A model generated the notes under the pieces. That model was not told where the DNA came from and searched no databases. It saw only the letters and a list, made by a program, of their open reading frames with translations. This document shows, piece by piece, positions 14,883 to 22,579 of a stretch of DNA of 35,390 nucleotides (position 1 is the stretch's first letter; each line of letters opens with the position of its first letter). This DNA is from an uncultured Acidobacteriota bacterium (GTDB taxonomy: Bacteria > Acidobacteriota > Vicinamibacteria > Marinacidobacterales > SMYC01). The position numbers and the translations under genes are program-made. The stretch covers positions 1 through 35,390 of the forward strand of contig CAMYKY010000068.1 in assembly GCA_947259165.1 (NCBI GenBank). The letters are read 5' to 3'.

Positions 14883-17176
14883 ATCTCCTCCTCGCAGCGG
14901 ACCATCAACGGGGGTGGCGGCGCGTCGGCTTGCACGACGAGCCGGTGCCGCACGTCGCGATAGCCTTGCCGGCGGCCGACGACGGTGTAGGTACCTGGGC
15001 GCAGAATGAGCGCGTGGCTATCGAACTTTCCGATCGTTCCGATCTTGAAGACGACGACTTCGGTTTGGCCATCCGAAAGAAGACGAACCTGAACGGGCGT
15101 CGAGAACTCGGAAACGATGTCTTTCAAACGTGCGACTTGTGCCTGGAGCTTTTTCCCGGCGTCGGGAACTCTGCTCGCGTCGCTCAAAACCCCAGAGGCT
15201 TCCTGGATGACATTGTCGTCCGAAAGTCGTTGTGGGTTGTTGATGTGAAACTCGAGCTTCTCCGAAAGTACGGCGCGGGCGGTGGCGCGCGCTTTACCCT
15301 CTTGGGCGAATCGAACGGTGTCGTCGATATCGAGCACGGCTTGATAGTGTCGCTCAGCTGAGCGCCACTCCTCACGCTGTTCGAGCTGCGCGGCTTTTTT
15401 CCGATGGTCGGCGAGGGTTTGGAGTCTTTGTGCGTCCTCGACAGCCTTCAAGCCGTCGGTGACGTCCGGGGCCGCAGGACGGATTCCCCGGGCGCGCTCG
15501 AAGGCCGCGCGGGCACCTTCGTAGTCGTTTCGGTTCATGGCCGCGACCGCGTCGGACATCGCTCGGGTGAACGCCTCCTCCGACGCTTTTGAGTCGACGC
15601 GAGCAAGCCCCTGCTGGGCCTCGGCGGAGAGCGGGTCCAACAAAGCGGCCTTGCGATACGCCTCAGCGGAGCCGTCGAGGTCGCCGCGAGCGAGAAGCTC
15701 GTCGCCGCTCGCCACCAGAAGGCGGAGCTCGTCGAGAACTTTGGCGCTTGCGAGGCCGCGTTGGGCCTCCGAGTCACCCGGCCGGATCGAAGCTGCCAGG
15801 GCAAAAGCATCCTCGGCCTCGGTGGCGCTACCGGCGGCGAGCGCATTGCGCCCCCGCCGCAGGGCGTCGTCAGCGAAACGGCTTGCGTCGGCACGGACGG
15901 ATTCCAGTTGGGCGAGCGCGTTTTGGTAGGTGGTCTCGGCTTCGGCGAAGGCGCGACGGCCCATTTGCTCGTCACCGGCACTCAGCGCAGCGACGCCGTC
16001 TCGGTACGCATCGCCACCCCAGGCTCCCACGTTGCGCGCTTCGAGCGCGTCTTGCAACGTGACCGCGCGCTCTTGAACGCTCTCGGCGCGCGCCATCTCT
16101 TGTGCGAGCTCCTTGAGCTCGACAACGTCGCCTTCGTTCGGCGTCGGCGTGACGTTGTCTTCCGCATCGCTACCGATGGGCTCCTCCACCGTGGTGGAGG
16201 TTCTCGATTCCTCGACCCAGCGCGGCAAGACGAAGAAGACCCCGCCGGCAAGCGCGAGCAGAAGCAAAAACGCCGCGACCGTCTTGCCGCCGACACCGCC
16301 GGGTTCTCGAGAGCGCTCGAAAGCAACCGAAGGCGTTTTCGGCGCGCGCACCGACGCTGGTGGGATCACCTCCACCCGCGCGACGCGCGGAGGCGGTATG
16401 AGCTTGACGTCCGACGTCGGTGGTGCGGTTGGCAGAGCGAGATCGGCTCGGATCTTCTCGAGCGCGGTTTTGACATCGGGCATCGACTGCGGGCGATGCT
16501 CGGGGTCTCGATTCATCATGGCGGTGAGCAGGGCGTCGAGCTCGGCCGGCAGGCGCTGACCACTCAGGAGATCGCGCGCGAGCACGCCGAACGCGTAGAT
16601 GTCGTCGGTTGTCGCTGGCGGGTACCCCGCGAGTTGCTGCGGGCTTGCGAATCCTTGCGAGCCACCGCCTCGGATTTGTGCCTCGTCGTCTCGTTCGGCG
16701 GTCAGCCCAACCAGGCCGGCGATCCCAAAATCCAGGAGCCGCGGCGCTCCAGTTTTATCGAGGAGCACGTTCGACGTCTTGAGGTCGCGATGCACGATCC
16801 CTTGACCATGAGCCACAGCAAGGGCGTCGGCGACAGCCACCAGGGGTGTGAGCACGTCCGCGATCGATCTCCCTCGGAGTGAACTGATATCAGTGCCTTC
16901 CACGTAGGCCATCGTGATGAAACACGTTCCGGATAACCGATGAAACTCGTAGACGGGGACGATGTTGGCATGGACGAGCTTTCGGGCGTTGCGGCATTCG
17001 CGTTGCAAGAGGGTGAGCTGGTCGCCGGTCGCCTCGGACGGAATGATCTTCGCGACCACGCGATCGGAAAGCTCCAAATCCTCGACGAGCCACACGTCTC
17101 CCATACCTCCTTGGCCGAGCGGACGGATGAGTTGGAAGCGTTCGCCGAGCAGGTGACCGGGAGCCAGAGCCGTCAT
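14879..17176 (-). CDS. Membrane Ser/Thr protein kinase with TPR and PEGA-like outer part
   Basis: A 765-residue PknB-type kinase. The catalytic domain (about 11-245) is complete: glycine loop GQGGMGDV (21-28), ATP lysine K43 in VVAKII, HRDLKTSN (129-136) and DFG (149-151), followed by an activation segment with GSQGFASPQQLAG. One membrane helix lies at about 299-317 (TVAAFLLLLALAGGVFFVLP). The outer region is helical, with TPR-like repeats at about 390-620 (GRNALAAGSATEAEDAFALA, GDLDGSAEAYRKAALLDPLS), then a PEGA-like end (LILRPGTYTVVGRRQGYRDV). It should phosphorylate threonines bound by the two FHA proteins downstream. It follows the periplasmic protein gene by about 18 bases and overlaps the next gene by 4. 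Confidence 0.92.
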   Translation of the reverse strand: MTALAPGHLLGERFQLIRPLGQGGMGDVWLVEDLELSDRVVAKIIPSEATGDQLTLLQRECRNARKLVHANIVPVYEFHRLSGTCFITMAYVEGTDISSLRGRSIADVLTPLVAVADALAVAHGQGIVHRDLKTSNVLLDKTGAPRLLDFGIAGLVGLTAERDDEAQIRGGGSQGFASPQQLAGYPPATTDDIYAFGVLARDLLSGQRLPAELDALLTAMMNRDPEHRPQSMPDVKTALEKIRADLALPTAPPTSDVKLIPPPRVARVEVIPPASVRAPKTPSVAFERSREPGGVGGKTVAAFLLLLALAGGVFFVLPRWVEESRTSTTVEEPIGSDAEDNVTPTPNEGDVVELKELAQEMARAESVQERAVTLQDALEARNVGAWGGDAYRDGVAALSAGDEQMGRRAFAEAETTYQNALAQLESVRADASRFADDALRRGRNALAAGSATEAEDAFALAASIRPGDSEAQRGLASAKVLDELRLLVASGDELLARGDLDGSAEAYRKAALLDPLSAEAQQGLARVDSKASEEAFTRAMSDAVAAMNRNDYEGARAAFERARGIRPAAPDVTDGLKAVEDAQRLQTLADHRKKAAQLEQREEWRSAERHYQAVLDIDDTVRFAQEGKARATARAVLSEKLEFHINNPQRLSDDNVIQEASGVLSDASRVPDAGKKLQAQVARLKDIVSEFSTPVQVRLLSDGQTEVVVFKIGTIGKFDSHALILRPGTYTVVGRRQGYRDVRHRLVVQADAPPPPLMVRCEEEI

Positions 17177-17194
17177 GGCCAGGTCAGGAATCGA

Positions 17195-18421
17195 TCAGTT
17201 CTTGGACTCGCCCTCCGCCGCCGGGATCGGCGCGGCGTTCGGGTCCATTGGCAGTCCTGTCTCGGCTGCAAAAATTTGACGAAGAAGTTGACGCCAAGTC
17301 GTGTACTGCGTCTCGACCGAGCCGGTGAGTCGCAGCACTTCGCCTTCGACATCGATGAGGATGGGCGCGACCTCGGAGTCGAACGAGCCGGCAAGCTCTC
17401 GCAGTGCTTCGCGATGCATCGCGGCTTCTTGCCCTTTCTGAAGACTGTCCTGGATGGCGGCCATACCACCGAGAATCGCGACTTCGCCTCCACCGCGCCC
17501 CCAGCGACCGCCCCGTTGGTTTGCAATGACACCTCCCGCGATGGCGGCAATCCCGAGAATCCGCTCGATATTCTTGGTCTTGTTCAGCTTGTCGAGAGCC
17601 TCCTGCTCGTCGTAGCTGATCGAGCGCCAGCTGTTGTAAGGCGCCGACATTTGGGCTTCGAAGTCCGCGTAGTATTCGTTGAGAGTGTCGACGAACATGA
17701 AATCGCGCTCGCGGATCTCGGAGAGTCGGACCATCATGGGATCTTCGTACGAAGGCAAGCGCTCGATCTTGAACTTCTCTTTCTTGACTTCGAGGTAGTC
17801 GTCGAACGCGGCCGGTGCCAGATAGGTCGCGAAGCGCAACTCGGAAACCCGCCGAACTTCTAGGACGTCCTCATCCTTGCGTTTTTTGCTCACCTCGACG
17901 AGATCGTTGGCGATCTCGTTGTAGAGCTCCTGAAACGGCTCCAGTCCAGCCTCGTTGCCCTTGTAGGCCATGGGGCTGGCCTCCGCCTTGTACCGTCGAG
18001 AGAGCCACTCCTTGCCCATTGCATCCACGGCTCTGATATTGAGCTCGAGCTTTTTCCCGTTGGACTTGCGGATCGCGCCTGCCACGCGAACGTCGACGAT
18101 GTGGGACGACGGCACCACGCGCACCGCGCCCCAAAACCCTGACGTCTCCAGCGTCTGTTTCAGGCGAAGCGGCATGTAGCGTGCTTCGGCCTTGCGTACG
18201 TCGGCGAAAACGCCTTTCTCCTCGAGCATGTAGCGTTCGTACTCGTCGTTGGGGAGGCCGGGATCGAAGAGTTGGATGCCGACGTCGAGCAGCAATTCTT
18301 CTGGGATCTCGGACTGGGCTTGGAGGAGCTCGACAGGTTCGTCGGCCGCCCACGCCGAGGTGGCCGCGAGTCCCAACACGAGAATCGATGTTGTCAGCGC
18401 TCGAGTCCAACTCGTTGTCAT
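17195..18421 (-). CDS. Exported protein of the kinase/VWA cluster
   Basis: A 408-residue protein with a signal peptide (TTSWTRALTTSILVLGLAAT, ending SAWA), hence periplasmic or surface. I chose the ATG at 18421, not the one at 18439, because GGAGGT lies 4 bases upstream and the shorter form starts directly at the signal peptide. The middle is charged and helical, with beta-rich stretches (WGAVRVVPSSHIVDVRVAG, KLELNIRAVDAMGKEWLSRR); a glycine and small-residue hydrophobic segment at about 275-320 (RILGIAAIAGGVIANQRGGR, then GGEVAILGGMAAIQ) could touch or enter a membrane. The region around TSGFWGAVRVVP recalls a lipoprotein-like sensing domain, but no family is recognised. It lies between the lipoprotein and kinase genes and should be co-transcribed with them. 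Confidence 0.8.
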   Translation of the reverse strand: MTTSWTRALTTSILVLGLAATSAWAADEPVELLQAQSEIPEELLLDVGIQLFDPGLPNDEYERYMLEEKGVFADVRKAEARYMPLRLKQTLETSGFWGAVRVVPSSHIVDVRVAGAIRKSNGKKLELNIRAVDAMGKEWLSRRYKAEASPMAYKGNEAGLEPFQELYNEIANDLVEVSKKRKDEDVLEVRRVSELRFATYLAPAAFDDYLEVKKEKFKIERLPSYEDPMMVRLSEIRERDFMFVDTLNEYYADFEAQMSAPYNSWRSISYDEQEALDKLNKTKNIERILGIAAIAGGVIANQRGGRWGRGGGEVAILGGMAAIQDSLQKGQEAAMHREALRELAGSFDSEVAPILIDVEGEVLRLTGSVETQYTTWRQLLRQIFAAETGLPMDPNAAPIPAAEGESKN

Positions 18422-18448
18422 GGCTACCTCCGAACTCATTTCTATTCT

Positions 18449-19330
18449 CTATTTCGAGCCGGCTTTGTAGGTCCGGTACTCATCCCAGAGCCGCTCGCGC
18501 AGTGCGGGATCTTCTTCCTGCATGGCTGCTTCGCGAAGTTGGCGCGCGACGATATCGTCGTCGCGACCGTCGCCAACGTCCAGTGGGACGCGGACGTCGT
18601 CGGTCGCGTCGGGGTCACCGCCGATGGCGCCTCCTGCCGCGACGGGCGCCGAATCGTCTGGCGGGGCGTCCGGAGACCCTCCGGTGCCTCCGGCCATAGG
18701 CGCCGGTTGCTCCTGAGATTCCGCTCCGGCGTCGCCGCTTCCGGACTCAGCTTGTTCGAGACCGCCACCGCCCGGGTCCGCGCCTTCAAACCCGCCACCG
18801 CCGCCACCACCACCGTTCGCGGCGGTCTCTTCACGGCGTTGTTCGAGAAGCTCCTGCTCTTTCAAGATGAGGCCATCGAACTCGCGCATGGATTCATCGA
18901 GCCTGCCGTTCAGCCCAGCGCGGCGTTCACCGAGGGTTGTCGCTGCTCCAGCGCGCGCCGGGGCTTCGCCAGAGGCTCCGGCTGAGCTCTGGGCTTCGGC
19001 AGTCTCTGTTTCTGAGCCTGCGGCGGCGTCCGACGCCGCGGCGTCGCCGGTCGCGCCGGTCGACTCTGGAGGCGCCGCTTCTTCCTGAGTGGGCGGAGTA
19101 GGTGTCGTCTCCGGAGGCGTCGTTGCTTCAGGCGCGTCCGCGGAAGAGGGCGACGCTGTTGGTTCGGCAGTGCTCGGGGCCGGCGTCGACGGTATCGACG
19201 CTTCGGTTGGCGGCTCGGGAGGCGTCGGCATCGACGACGTCTGTTGGCTAGCGCTGCAACCCATGAGCGCGAACACCAGCAAGCCCAGTGGTAGCGCCAT
19301 ATTTCGTTCCCGATCCTCGAGTCTTCTCAT
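18449..19330 (-). CDS. Low-complexity lipoprotein, first gene of the cluster
   Basis: A predicted 293-residue lipoprotein: basic start RRLEDRERN, hydrophobic stretch and lipobox LMGC. A start at 19300 (12 residues) is also possible but would lack a charged N-region. The mature part is Pro/Thr/Ser/Glu/Ala-rich (about 30-120), then a helical stretch (ERRAGLNGRLDESMREFDGL, LEQRREETA), then Gly/Asp/Ala-rich runs with an eight-glycine tract, and finally an ordered tail RQLREAAMQEEDPALRERLW plus DEYRTYK. The helical segment and the tail look like the functional parts, joined by flexible linkers that could span the periplasm. It is divergent from cardiolipin synthase, so the 254-base gap probably holds the operon promoter. 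Confidence 0.78.
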   Translation of the reverse strand: MRRLEDRERNMALPLGLLVFALMGCSASQQTSSMPTPPEPPTEASIPSTPAPSTAEPTASPSSADAPEATTPPETTPTPPTQEEAAPPESTGATGDAAASDAAAGSETETAEAQSSAGASGEAPARAGAATTLGERRAGLNGRLDESMREFDGLILKEQELLEQRREETAANGGGGGGGGFEGADPGGGGLEQAESGSGDAGAESQEQPAPMAGGTGGSPDAPPDDSAPVAAGGAIGGDPDATDDVRVPLDVGDGRDDDIVARQLREAAMQEEDPALRERLWDEYRTYKAGSK

Positions 19331-19584
19331 AGTCTTAGCCACGAAGTGAGCGAAATTCGTCCCGATCCTTACACATGGTAGCGTATCTGCAAAGTCAGGG
19401 CCACAACACGGTTTGGCGGCCGGTGGGGCCGGAAATCCCACGATTCCAATGGGTTCGGGTTCCTTGGAACTTGCTGCGAGGATGCGATTTACCACGCGCT
19501 TCGGAGTCGAGAGAGGACGAAGACGTCCCCTCACGATGACAACAGGTCCCCGTGCTATTCTTGCGCCTCGTCGGGTGTGCACAA
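19331..19584. promoter_or_regulatory. Divergent intergenic region upstream of the kinase/VWA cluster
   Basis: This 254-base gap separates the first gene of the nine-gene minus-strand cluster from cardiolipin synthase and should contain both promoters. On the plus strand a -10-like TATTCT at 19556-19561 precedes the chosen cls ATG by 23 bases. On the minus strand I see no convincing -35/-10 pair. No operator-like palindrome stands out. Confidence 0.35.
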
Positions 19585-21036
19585 ATGATCGAATGGGTTG
19601 CTTCGCACTTGGTGTTGGTCGCAACGGTGCTCGTCGTCGTTGCCGCGACGGTTGCCGTCGTCCACGCTCTTTTGTTCAAGACCGAAGTGCGCGCCGCCAT
19701 CGGGTGGGTTGGACTGATCCTCTTGGTACCGCTGTTCGGGTCCGTCCTCTACTACTTGATCGGGATCAACCGAATCCGACGCCGCGCGGTTGCGCTCCGG
19801 CGGGAGGCCGAGGAGGTTGGACAGGACCGCTGGCCTGGAGAGAGCTTGATTCCGGGGGACATCGCGAGCCTACTCGAGGCCGATGATGAAGCCGTCGAGC
19901 TTGCCCATCTAGTCGGAAACGTTACCTCACGCACGCTCCTCGGCGGTAATCTCGTGGCGCCGCTCGTCAACGGTGATGAAGCCTACCCGGCGATGCTCGA
20001 GGCGATACGTTGTGCCGAGACCTCAGTCGTTTTGCTCACTTATATCTTCGACAACGACGCGGCAGGGAAGCAGTTCCTGGAAGCCCTGGTTGCCGCCGAG
20101 GCGCGAGGGGTCGAGGTCCGGGTTCTCATCGACCACGTCGGCTCGCGATACTCGCGCCCACCCATGTCGCGGCTTTTGAAACGTGCTGGCGTTCGAGTCG
20201 CGACGTTCCTGCCGACGTTCTCGGCACGGGTTCCCTCGTTCAACTTGCGCAATCATCGCAAAGTCATGGTCGTTGATGGGCGCGTCGGCTTCACCGGCGG
20301 TATGAACATCCGCGAGGACTTCGTGCTGGCGAACGCGCCGAAACAACCGGGAATGGATCTTCACTTCCGTCTCGAGGGTCCGGTCGTAGCGCACCTACGG
20401 GACGTGTTCGCGGAGGATTGGGAGTTCACGACCGGTGAGTCCCTCGAGGGTGTAGCGTGGAAGCCCGGCATTGCCTCTGCCGGGAAGACGATTGCCCGAG
20501 GCGTCGCGGACGGGCCCGACGCCGACCTCGACGTCTTGAATTTCACGCTGCTGGGCGCCATCGCTTGTGCGACCCAGTCGATCCGAATCGTGACGCCGTA
20601 TTTTCTCCCCGATGCGCCACTCGTGTATGCGCTCAACACGGCGGCCTTGAGTGGCCTCGACGTGGACATTGTTCTCCCCGAAAAAGGCAACCTCAGGCTC
20701 GTCACCTGGGCGATGTGGGGTCAGATTGCCCAAGTCCTCGGTCACGGGTGCCGTGTTTGGCTTTCTCCTCATGCTCCCTTCGACCATACGAAATTGATGG
20801 TCGTCGACGATTACTGGGTCTTGTTCGGCTCGACCAACTGGGACCCAAGGAGTCTTCGCCTGAATTTCGAGTTCAACGTGGAGTGCTACGATCGCGACCT
20901 CGCTGCACAGATGCGAGGGCTCGTCGACGAGCGCGTCGGGCAGGCGCGTCGCTTGACGCAACAGGATCTCAGCAACCGAAGTTTCGCGGTGAGACTAAGA
21001 GACGGCGCCGCAAGACTGCTGACGCCTTACTTGTAG
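19585..21036 (+). CDS. cls: Cardiolipin synthase (phospholipase D superfamily)
   Basis: A 483-residue inner membrane enzyme that joins two phosphatidylglycerols into cardiolipin, or a close relative. Two N-terminal membrane helices (about 5-27 and 33-58, WVGLILLVPLFGSVLYYLIG) precede two phospholipase D domains with full HKD motifs: H224-R-K-VMVVD in the first and H401-T-K-LMVVD in the second, each followed by the usual GGMN or GSTNWD. I chose the ATG at 19585 rather than the GTG at 19552 because the shorter form starts at the first membrane helix. The length matches bacterial ClsA-type enzymes. No partner gene; divergent from the kinase/VWA cluster. Confidence 0.92.
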   Translation: MIEWVASHLVLVATVLVVVAATVAVVHALLFKTEVRAAIGWVGLILLVPLFGSVLYYLIGINRIRRRAVALRREAEEVGQDRWPGESLIPGDIASLLEADDEAVELAHLVGNVTSRTLLGGNLVAPLVNGDEAYPAMLEAIRCAETSVVLLTYIFDNDAAGKQFLEALVAAEARGVEVRVLIDHVGSRYSRPPMSRLLKRAGVRVATFLPTFSARVPSFNLRNHRKVMVVDGRVGFTGGMNIREDFVLANAPKQPGMDLHFRLEGPVVAHLRDVFAEDWEFTTGESLEGVAWKPGIASAGKTIARGVADGPDADLDVLNFTLLGAIACATQSIRIVTPYFLPDAPLVYALNTAALSGLDVDIVLPEKGNLRLVTWAMWGQIAQVLGHGCRVWLSPHAPFDHTKLMVVDDYWVLFGSTNWDPRSLRLNFEFNVECYDRDLAAQMRGLVDERVGQARRLTQQDLSNRSFAVRLRDGAARLLTPYL

Positions 21037-21050
21037 TTCGTTGCGGCCAT

Positions 21051-21177
21051 CGGCATTCGGCATTCGGCGCATTCGGCTTTCGGCAGAACGGCGTACAAAT
21101 GACGCCCAGTCTACGAGCTTGCGCATCGAGCGAACTTGAACGTTGGAGGCTGCGGAGCGAACATCGAACGCCGAATT
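21051..21177. repeat. ATTCGGC short repeats with an imperfect inverted partner
   Basis: From 21051 to 21084 the unit GCATTCGGC recurs with small changes (CGGCATTCGGCATTCGGC, then GCATTCGGCTTTCGGC). About 75 bases on, 21158-21177 reads CGAACATCGAACGCCGAATT, a partial reverse complement. The pair could fold into a hairpin just after the cardiolipin synthase stop codon. Confidence 0.6.
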
Positions 21178-21212
21178 CTGCTAATGTGCGCTCGACCAGA
21201 GACAATCTATAG

Positions 21213-21359
21213 ATGAAGGAAGGCGGGAAGGGTTCCAGGCTCGAGGAGTTTATCGCCAACCCTCGGGGGGCGCTGTGGCGGCTCGCGCTGCCGGCCATGA
21301 TCGGGATGGTGGTCACGGCCGCCATCGCCGGCCTGTGCTCGTGCGTGCGCTTGCAGTGA
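21213..21359 (+). pseudogene. Remnant of a MATE-family transporter N-terminus
   Basis: A 48-residue open frame reads KEGGKGSRLEEFIANPRGAL then WRLALPAMIGMVVTAAIAGL and stops after LCSCVRLQ. The pattern NPRxALWRLALPxMIGM is the usual first stretch of MATE multidrug/Na+ antiporters, which are about 450 residues long. Nothing in the following 360 bases continues the family. Either a deleted transporter gene or a short membrane peptide that keeps the start; I favour a remnant. Confidence 0.55.
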
Positions 21360-21493
21360 CCGACGTTTCCGAAGGGACGCGCGCCGTTGTCGACCCGCTA
21401 CCGGGCGGCTAGCTCCGACCGAGAAAAGGGGCTGACCAGGTCTGAGCCGTTTTCAGGCGCACGCGAACCGAGCCGTTTCCGGAGGCACTATGA
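21360..21493. other. Gene-free stretch after the MATE remnant
   Basis: There is no credible reading frame here. The stretch holds two copies of GAGCCGTTTYC (GAGCCGTTTTC and GAGCCGTTTCC), about 30 bases apart, and then leads into copy 2 of the CGTGCCCG element. Confidence 0.5.
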
Positions 21494-21629
21494 CGTGCCC
21501 GTCCCGCGTGCGGTGCGCGTGCCCGACTAAGAATGCTTACGGGGTGCTCCAGCGAATGAGAGATCGGCTCCTATTCCGAGTCCAGACATTTTTTGATCGG
21601 GCACGGGCACGCACGCGGGCACGGGCACG
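21494..21629. repeat. CGTGCCCG palindromic element, copy 2
   Basis: A 136-bp copy. The left end is a doubled form (CGTGCCCGTCCCGCG, then CGCGTGCCCGACTAA); the right end is GATCGGGCACGGGCACG followed by GCACGCGGGCACGGGCACG. With copy 3 it shares GCCCGACTAA, GGGTGCT in the middle, and GACATTT-TTGA-CGGGCACGGGCACG at the right. It sits directly upstream of the TauD-type gene. Confidence 0.85.
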
Positions 21630-21722
21630 AGGGAGACTTTGCTTTCTAGGGACGTTTCAGTGGCAGACGTCTTCTTCGGCATTGCGTTCGGAGCAGGGTT
21701 TATAGTGGGCGCGGGAGAAGAT

Positions 21723-22571
21723 TTGAGACATCGGACGTTGACTCCTTCGGGATTTGGGTGGGAGCTCGAAGGCTACGAGCCCTCCGCGCTCGTGGACGCC
21801 TTCCATGAATCCGGCGGCCTCATCTTGATTCGAGACCAGGGGCAGCTCACGCCGGTAGCTCTGGCAGAGTTCGCGGCCATTTTTGGGGAGCTCGAGCAAA
21901 ACGAGAAATACGATACCGAGTTCCTCCTTCCTGAGCATCCGGAAATCCTCCGCATCGGAAACCTACGGCAAAAGGGTCGATACCACTCCCTTTTCACTCG
22001 GGCCGATCCTCCACCCCTTATGTGGCACTGCGACGATTCCTTTCGGGTCCCTCAGCCGCTCGGCTCGTGCATTTGGTGCGTGGAGACACCGCCTGAGGGC
22101 GGCGAGACCGGTTTTGCGGGAATGACCGCCGCCTATGACGCGCTACCTGTAGAGACCCTAGAGCGCGTCGAGGGTGTGATGACGACGCACTCGTATGACT
22201 ATTTGAACGAGTATCTTCGCGAGCGAAATCCTCACCGGCTCCCGCTCTCCGACGCACTTCGCGCTCAACACCCGCCGGTCGAGCGACCCCTCGTCGCCGA
22301 GCATCCGGAAACGGGACGCAAATCGCTCTACCTTCCCAAGTGTCACATCGAGTCCGTGCACGGATTGTCACCGGAGGATGGCGCCTTGCTCCTCGATGAG
22401 CTGCTGGCTCACGCGACGGGCCCGGATTTTGCTTTCATGCACCGATGGGCGCCGGGCGATCTCGTCGTTTGGGACAACCGGTGCACGCTCCACGCGCCGT
22501 CGCGATTCGATGACGTCAAGTATCAAAGGCTTCTCTACCGCCTCACCATGCGCGGTGAGCAGATCGTATAA
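21723..22571 (+). CDS. TauD/TfdA-family Fe(II)/2-oxoglutarate dioxygenase
   Basis: A 282-residue cytoplasmic oxygenase of the TauD/TfdA group, which hydroxylates small organic acids, sulfonates or betaines using 2-oxoglutarate and oxygen. The iron triad is H102-C-D104 in WHCDDSF and H257 in RCTLHAPSRFD; the arginine that binds 2-oxoglutarate is in LLYRLTMRG. The TTG at 21723, 5 bases after GGGAG, gives the N-terminus RHRTLTPSGFGWELEG, which fits the family start; longer readings to 21639 add an odd hydrophobic stretch. The substrate is not known. Its stop is 8 bases before the SMP-30-type gene, so the two may act together. Confidence 0.88.
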   Translation: MRHRTLTPSGFGWELEGYEPSALVDAFHESGGLILIRDQGQLTPVALAEFAAIFGELEQNEKYDTEFLLPEHPEILRIGNLRQKGRYHSLFTRADPPPLMWHCDDSFRVPQPLGSCIWCVETPPEGGETGFAGMTAAYDALPVETLERVEGVMTTHSYDYLNEYLRERNPHRLPLSDALRAQHPPVERPLVAEHPETGRKSLYLPKCHIESVHGLSPEDGALLLDELLAHATGPDFAFMHRWAPGDLVVWDNRCTLHAPSRFDDVKYQRLLYRLTMRGEQIV

Positions 22572-22572
22572 T
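22567..22572 (+). promoter_or_regulatory. Consensus TATAAT 7 bases before the SMP-30-type start
   Basis: A perfect TATAAT overlaps the TauD stop codon and ends 7 bases before the ATG at 22580, where there is no Shine-Dalgarno sequence. Initiation here would give a leaderless mRNA. No recognisable -35 box lies 17 bases upstream. Confidence 0.35.
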
Positions 22573-22579
22573 CCCGGCC

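Noticed and set aside
15761..16882. Plus-strand open frame of 373 codons
   Set aside because: It is antisense to the kinase gene, has no recognisable motif, and is Arg-rich in the way of shadow frames.
18760..18830. Glycine-codon tract in the lipoprotein gene as a tandem repeat locus or CRISPR-like array
   Set aside because: It is simple low-complexity coding sequence with no regular spacers.
7902..19330. Type VI secretion regulatory module (PpkA kinase, FHA, VWA)
   Set aside because: T6SS also uses a kinase and FHA proteins, but there are no Tss genes (TssB/C, TssJ-M, Hcp, VgrG, ClpV) in the window, while TolQ-like and Hsp70-like genes are present.
18449..19624. Longer reading of the lipoprotein gene from 19624
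   Set aside because: The extra 98 residues are Arg/Pro-rich with no ribosome site, and they would put the signal peptide in the middle of the protein.
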